A stretch of 64,000 bases of DNA from Vitellaria paradoxa. Taxonomy: Eukaryota > Streptophyta > Magnoliopsida > Ericales > Sapotaceae. Shown piece after piece: positions 57,434 through 64,000 of this stretch. The stretch spans positions 4,905,062 to 4,969,061 of the forward strand of contig CM034241.1 in NCBI GenBank assembly GCA_019916065.1, written 5' to 3'. The notes under the pieces were generated by a model. That model had not been told where the DNA came from. It made no database searches and saw nothing but the letters and a program-made list of their open reading frames with translations. Position numbers and translations under genes: made by a program. Numbering within the stretch: the first letter of the stretch is position 1; each line of letters begins with the position of its first letter.

Positions 57434-59794
57434 TAAATAATATTTAAAAATTAAGAAAAATAAAACAAAGAAGAGAAATCAAAAGGGATAATATTAGTTT
57501 ACAAAAAACGAGAAATTGTTAATTTCTACCACAACTACAAAACATGAATCTTTTAGTGTAAATATTATTAAATTTATGGGACTTTTTGTTGGGGGGGGGA
57601 CCTTTTAGGGGACTTTTTTGTCAATTACAGAATGTGTATTATTTTTTTTTTTACTCCCGGACAAAATTTCCTGCTTAATCACGGTTCTCTTCTCTTATCA
57701 AGTTATTAGTTTATTACTAAATCCAACATATAAAATTAATTTATCTTGTTTTCAAACTTTTATTTATTCAGGTAGGGTGCTTTTTAAAGTCATTGCTTTC
57801 GCAATTCAATTTTGATGCAGAAGAGGTCAACCACAATAACAAAAAAGTGATCGACGAGTTGCGTCTAGTTACGGGCTAAGGGATCAGTATTATGGTTCCC
57901 ATTTAGAGTAACAAAAAGTTCTTAAAAAATAGTAAAAATATTAAAAAATTATAAAATTTTTTTATTTTTTATCTTTTTGTACGAATTAGAAACTCACAAC
58001 TTATTTCATTTTATCTAATTTATCTAACTTTTTATCATTTCAAACGCATCCGTATGTGCTTAAAAAAAATGTGTTTTCTCCTTATTTATTTGGAGCGTCA
58101 AATATCTCTAACAACATCTAAATCTAGGGTGTTTAATTTATCAAATTTTATTTAAAAAAATTAATTTTTATCAAATTTTTTAACTTTATTCACCAAATAA
58201 AAAAATCAAATTTTATCAATTTTTTTTTTTAATTTTTACCAATTTTTTTCAACTTTTACTAAATTTTACCAATTTTTTCTAATTTTTTTTATCAATTGTC
58301 CCTAATTTTTACCAATTTTTACAAAGTTTTACCAAATAGTAACATCCAAAAATGAGTGTCACGTGCTAGCTCCATATGTAAAATTGCATTTTTGACTCTA
58401 ACTTTTTTTAATTTTTTCTCATTTTTATCGATTTTCTCTAATTTTTTTAACTTTTACCAACTTTGTTTTTCTTTTTTGAAGAATACACAAACACCCAACA
58501 ATGAAAAAATTTATTACTTTTTTTTTTAAACTTTTTGACTCACCAAATGACCCTTAAAAGTTTCGAGTCATAGGAGTGGTCTAGAAATAATTAGTTTCGA
58601 TTTTTTTTTGTTTATTTTTCTTGTGTTATAGATTTTTATTAAAAAATTATTTTTATTTGATAACTTTTTAACAAGTTATTTATATTCATAAATAAAATTA
58701 TTAAAAATTAGAAAATTTACGGACAGCCGAAAAGATTGCTTTTTTTTAACATTTTACTAAAATGAAATAATTAATATAAAAAAAAATCAAAGCTAATCCT
58801 TCACCAACCACCACCCTTAGTTTTGCTGTCACTTTCCCTTGCCTAATGCTAAAATTTAACAAATTAAGCAGCAGCCAACTTTGGGTGGAGAATAAGACGA
58901 TGGAGAATGATTCAGAGGATATGCTAACGTCAACAAAACACTAGCAGCCTTCTTCATTCCCTTCATGTATCTTTCATCTTATTAATTCTATAATTTTTTC
59001 CACATAGTTTTCACTTTAAAATATGTTTGTGATCCCAGGCACTAAAATCATGACACAACAACATCTCATCATCATTATTATTCTAAAGTTTATTATTATC
59101 TAATCAACAAATTTAGATTAAACAGTTATATTAATAGTTCTCACTTTTTTTTTATATTTTTTTTTTGACAGGAATATTAACAAATCCTAATTTTGTTCTC
59201 TAAAATTTTTATAAAATTTAAGAATGATATCAGGATTGTGAAAGGGTTACTTGTGAGAGATTTTATATGTGAAAGAGTGAGGTAGAGGATAAAAAGAAAA
59301 ATAATGTCTTATGTCCCATGTGATAGAGTAAGGAAGCAATATATATCTAATGTTCAACATTTACAAAATATATAACACAAAATATATCATATTTTAAAAT
59401 CACAAGAACATTAGATTAAGTGTGCTCGAACGAAACACTACTAGGATAACAATCCCTAAGATTCCAAAGCCAATAATATTGGGCAATAATGTACTTAATC
59501 AATAGAATGATTATTTGCTATATTTAAGAGCTTGTTTGGAGCACCAAAAAAAGTAAAAAAAAAAAAAAAGGGTAAATATTCTCTAATTTTACAACAAATT
59601 TTTTTCATTTCAATGTACATAAATTTATATAAATTTCTATAAATTTATATATATCTGCAAATACTAATAAATTTTTATAAATCTCAATAAAGTTTTCTAC
59701 CAATCCCAATAAAGTTTCTACACTTTTAAAAAAGTTTTGACGCAAAAGTTAAAAAATTTCTACTAAAATTCATTCAAATGGAACTATTCATCTC
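57434..59794. other. AT-rich intergenic region
   Basis: No gene seen. Includes a reverse-oriented copy of the short AT-rich element at about 57895-58055 and long stretches of diverged ATTTTTACCAATTTTT-type simple sequence (58150-58470). About 58800-58960 is less AT-rich but has no recognisable frame. Confidence 0.6.
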
Positions 59795-59797
59795 TAA

Positions 59798-60737
59798 GGA
59801 GCTGTTTGATAACGCTGTCATTTTTCTGTTTACATTTATATGTTTATGTCTTCTTTTTTTTGTTTTCTGTTGTCATTTCAGTTTTCTGAAATGAAAGCTG
59901 AAACTGCGTTTTGAATTATAATTTTGTTTACAATTACTAATTTTTTATTTTCATAAAATATTTAATTATATTAATTTTTTTAAAAATTAATTGAATTTAA
60001 TAAATATATTTTTTATTAATTTAATTTAATTATATTATTTATTAAAAACAATTGAATAAAATATAAATATTATATCATTTAATCCAATAAATATAAAATA
60101 TATTAGTTATAATATAATTATATTATTTACTAAAAATAATTTAATAAAATGTATTGCAAAATAATTTAAATAATTTAATTATAATATTTATTAAAAATAA
60201 TTTAATAAAATATAATTCATATTAAATAAATTAATTAATTTAATTTAATTATTAAATTAATTTAATTTAATTATGATATTTATTAAAAATAATTTAATAA
60301 AATATATTTATATTAATTAAATTATTTATTAAATTAAATTAATATATTATATTTTATTATTTATTGAAAATAATTTATTAACTAATTTAATTAAATTATT
60401 TATTAGAAATAAATTAATAATAGATATTATATATTAATTTAATTATATTATTTATTAAAAATAATTTTAGTTTAATAAAATATTTGAATAAAATAATTTA
60501 TTTTAATATTATGTAACAAAAATAGGTAAAGCATTAGAATTGACAAGATGTTTGCAATAGAAAAAAAAATAGTGTAAAAATATTTTTTTTTCATTTACGT
60601 TCTTTTGTTTAAATTTTTATTTTTTTAAAAATAAAAAAAACGTAAACAAATTTAATAAATATGTTTCTGTTTCCAGTTTACAAAATTTTGAGAATATAAA
60701 TAAAAAAATAAAACATAAAAATATTATCAAACGGGAC
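59798..60737. mobile_element. TAA-flanked AT-rich element, same family as 9675-10875
   Basis: Left end GGAGCTGTTTGATAA and reverse complement of the right end GTCCCGTTTGATAA form inverted repeats. TAA flanks both sides (59795-59797 and 60738-60740). The AT-rich interior (AAAATAATTTAATAAAATAT) is shared with 9675-10875. Non-autonomous PIF/Tourist-like. Confidence 0.65.
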
Positions 60738-60740
60738 TAA

Positions 60741-62584
60741 AAACGTAATTTGATAGTTGACTCTAAATATCAAAAAAAAAAAAAATTGTTCAAATCAGAC
60801 TTTATATTAATTTTTGAAACTCCGAACAGTTTTATAAGTGCGAATCAATGTTGTTCCACCAGGATACCAGGTAATATCAAAAGATGCATGAAATGTCTTG
60901 TCCCCCTTGAAGATCAATGATGATAGCATTGAGTACGTCTGGTTTGACAGAGGCAAATAATAATGTCAATCACCATCCCACAATTGCAAGCACCATTGAC
61001 GATAATGAATGGATCGATCGAGCCTTATCAGAAGCATTCATGGAAATTACAGTAAAATTCGGATAATATAAAATAATAATATTAAAGCAATTTTTGTTTT
61101 GCTCAAACTATTAATTATTTTTGTATTATTATTTTTAATTGATATTAATTTCTAGTGGAGGAATCAATCAACGAAGTCAATGGTTTTACCCACGACCTTT
61201 TGTCGGATTTAATGCACTGTACTTTACTTACTGTCAATGTGTATTAATGTGACCCATCACTGGCTAGGGCTCGGTAAGTATGTATATATGTTACAAAATC
61301 AACTAGGTAGGTAGGTAGGTGTAGATGCTATATATGCCAATGATTGGACAAGACAAAATTGGGTTTGCCAGTTTGTGAACTTGCAAATAGTGCCACAGGT
61401 GCGTATGGGGCGGTAAAAAATAAAATAAAATGAGATAAAATAAAATAAATTGTGACTTTATAATTTATGTAGTGAGATAAAAAATAAATAATTTTTTAAA
61501 TTTTTTAATATTTTTTATTATTTTTTAAAATTTTTTTATCACTTTAATTGAAGCTTTTAGGGATTAAAAGTCAACCCTGTCTCTCGCTCCATTAAAGATA
61601 TGCCTGGAGTACTAAAAAGTGAGATAAAATGTGATTTGAAAAAAAAATTTTACATTTAGTGCACACATCTCAAACCTCTCTTTTTTGGAGATGAACAGTA
61701 AGATTTCCGTTCCGATAGATTGGATTTTCGTTTGGATTGATTCAAAATTTTGGGTAGTTATAACTTTTTTTTCAATACAATCCATCAAAACGAATTGTAA
61801 AAATCATTTGAACGGAAGTTGATCGCACAAATCTATCGGAACAGTTTCTAAAATCCATTGAAACGATTTCTACAATCTCACAAAAAATAGTTAAAGTGGG
61901 TGTCATTCAGTAGTTTGTGAGTTCACGATGAGAATGATGAAAAAAATTTTGTTATTTAATTAACCGAATTCTAGTTATCGACTTTTTTCTTTTGAAATAT
62001 ATTGAATTTTTTTTTTTTTAACTTTGAGAAAGTAAGAATGTGCAAAAAATGTAATAAAGATTTTTTGAAATTTTCAGAGGTTTTCAAATATTTTCACCAA
62101 ATTTTTGTGGACCAAACGTACCCTAAAAAGAAAAAAAAATATAGAAAGAAAAAGTTTGTATACTGGTGTTCGATTGTTTGTATACTAGTTGTTTAGTTGG
62201 TCCAAATTTAACAAAATTTTTAAAAATTTACATAATTATTTTAATTTTCTTTACTTAAATTTCAGTATATGTTACTTTTACACTAATTTTTTTAATTTTT
62301 TACATTTTTTTGAACTTTCTTTTTACCAAAATTTACTATGCACACAAAATTATTAACTTTTTCAAATTTTTTTTCTATTTTTACATGTTTTGCCAAACAC
62401 CATTTTTGCTACAAGTAATGCGTGTCAACTCCAGAATAAGAATTAAAAAAATTAAATTTTTTGATTTACCTAATGCCAGCTAAAATATCAAAAGTTTATA
62501 GTTCAATTATGATTTGCTGATGTTTAATGTTTGTGTGGAATTGAACGTCCATGTAAAATAAGAACTATAAATATTTTTATGCTT
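60741..62584. other. Intergenic region with a low-copy patch
   Basis: 60830-61030 has normal base composition and could be a gene fragment, but neither strand gives a recognisable protein. 61396-61560 is a copy of the short AT-rich element. The open frame at 62002-62196 is low-complexity. Confidence 0.5.
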
Positions 62585-63164
62585 AATTATTTATTTTTTT
62601 ATTTTATTTTCTGTTGCTATTTATTTTTTTAAATGAAAATTGAAACTCTATTTGGAAATACAATTTTGTTTACAGTAATTAGTTTTTAAAAAGTTAATTA
62701 AATTTAATAAAATATATTTCATATTAATTTAATTAATTAATTAAAATAAAATAAATTAATTTAATTTAAAAAAATTAATTGAATTTAATAAAATATATGT
62801 CATATTAATTTAATTAATTAAATTATTTATTAAAATAATTTAATTCAATAAAACTAATAATATTAAATATAATTTAGTTATATTTTTATTAAAAATAAAA
62901 TAACAAAATATATTTCATATTAATTTAATTAAACTAAATTAAATTAATTTCATTATTTATTAAAAATAATTTTAGTTTAATAAAATATTTAAATAAAATA
63001 ATCTATTTTAATAAGATGCAACAAAAAATGAATAAAATATTAAAATTGACAATATCACATAAAAGGAAAGAGAGTGAAGACGCTATTTTTTTATTTACGT
63101 TTTTTTGTTTAAGTTTTCATTTATTTGGGAACAAAAAATAAATAAAAATAAATTTAACAAACAG
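62585..63164. mobile_element. Partial copy of the AT-rich inverted-repeat family
   Basis: The interior matches 59798-60737 (TTTTAGTTTAATAAAATATT, GATGCAACAAAAA), and the right end reads, in reverse complement, CCTGTTTGTTAAATTTATTT, the family terminus. The left terminus is not recognisable, so no target duplication can be shown. Confidence 0.5.
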
Positions 63165-64000
63165 GTTTTTAAGATGATTTAAGCAAATCTTCAACTGAAT
63201 TGAGGGCAATTAGCTTGGTTTCTCAATGGGCTCTACAATGTACACAAATTTTGTGACTAGGGTTGGAAAATTAGTTGAGTTTAAAACTAAAGGTGTTTAG
63301 TTAGTTTATTTATAAGATGAGTTAGCTACGCAAGTAATTGTTTAATTTTTAAGACACTGTAATTAATTAAAAATTCAGACGTTTAATTATCACAAAGAAA
63401 GAACTTATTTCCCAAAATAGAAATTCGAGTAAAATTTAAGGAGTGCAAAATGAAATTTACCCTTAAATAAGACTATTTAGGTTATTCATTATTAAGTAAA
63501 TTCAGGGCAAGAACAGAACACTTTCTGTTTTAGAACTGAAAGGCTCACACTTTCACAAAGGAATAACGTGTAAATGTCATGTTTCGGGGCAAATTCTTCA
63601 GTTACAACCACCACCCCCAAAAATATGCACCAAGAAAGCCTACTCCAATGACAAGTGTGTTTCAGTTGGGCCGCAAAACAAGCCAAACTAATTTGACTAT
63701 GCTAAGACTCTCAGATTGGCTCAAAAATGAAAATACAACACACATGACTCTGTCATATTCTCAAGGTCACTCCCCATAAATGGAAGTTGGGAAGTTGAAC
63801 AAATATTAAAAGATTGTAAAATGGCAGGTACGCTTGGACCGGATTAATATCAGACTTACTATTTCAATCTCAAACCCGATCTTATGTTAATTTTTATGTC
63901 TCGGACCCATCCAATTAAACTTGCTTAATTTACAAATTAATTTTTTTTTTTTAACAATTTATCCCATATTTGATGTCCAATGAACTCCCTAGAAGGCTAA
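63165..64000. other. Right edge: intergenic, possible 3' end of a minus-strand gene
   Basis: 63490-63790 has normal base composition, and a minus-strand 64-codon frame (63492-63686) ends there. It might be the 3' UTR or last exon of a gene lying to the right, but no domain or splice signal proves it. Confidence 0.3.

Noticed and set aside
63492..63686. 64-codon minus-strand frame as a gene
   Set aside because: No family feature, start context or exon partner within the window; noted only as a possible 3' end.

Overview
The window looks like nuclear DNA of a core eudicot, probably woody. It is AT-rich, has plant-type splice sites, is full of plant transposons, and carries a same-strand array of single-exon group-A fasciclin-like arabinogalactan protein (FLA) genes, a family whose lineage-specific tandem expansion is best known in trees. 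Species cannot be fixed from the sequence. No rRNA, intact tRNA, CRISPR array or bacterial-type operon was seen.

Layout. (1) 1-431: 3' end of a Ty3/gypsy element. (2) 2.9-36.5 kb: FLA array, all on the minus strand: five intact intronless genes (237, 293, 294, 270 and 283 aa), one copy broken by a single nonsense codon (16317-17201), one 5'-only remnant with a frameshift (about 36385-36462), and one orphan promoter copy with no gene (about 31985-32200). The promoters share a TATA-like AATAAAAACC element and, about 40 bp further upstream in four genes, an exact AC-type MYB site (ACCTAAC). (3) Two large duplicated blocks, each an FLA gene plus upstream DNA plus a degenerate 165-175 bp tandem repeat. 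In block A (5.2-14.7 kb) the repeat is split by a truncated gypsy element with a long 3' LTR. In block B (16.2-26.6 kb) it is split by a decayed Ty1/copia element that itself contains a probable solo LTR. (4) 37294-48436: an 11.1 kb CACTA (En/Spm) transposon with matching 10 bp ends, a TTA target duplication, palindromic GC-rich subterminal repeats, a 202 bp tandem repeat, a three-exon TNP2-type transposase (1092 aa when spliced) and a seven-exon second gene of Transposase_24 type. (5) 48440-49139: a Tourist/PIF-like element abutting the CACTA and sharing its TTA. (6) 49667-54167, minus: a complete eight-exon RING-CH (RINGv) membrane E3 ligase gene, 511 aa when spliced, with one GC-AG intron. 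(7) 54.4-64 kb: AT-rich intergenic DNA with several TWA-flanked inverted-repeat elements.

How the genes work together. The FLA genes encode secreted, GPI-anchored cell-wall glycoproteins with near-identical promoters, so they are probably co-regulated, plausibly in a secondary-wall (MYB) programme; that is inference. The RINGv gene is an unrelated single-copy neighbour. The two CACTA genes form a transposition module that may still be active if the 5' exon of the second gene is intact. I did not find a convincing wholly new system. The points most worth a second look are the FLA birth-and-death pattern with an orphan promoter, the self-complementary CACTA ends, the GC-AG intron and a 348 bp near-complete hairpin element.
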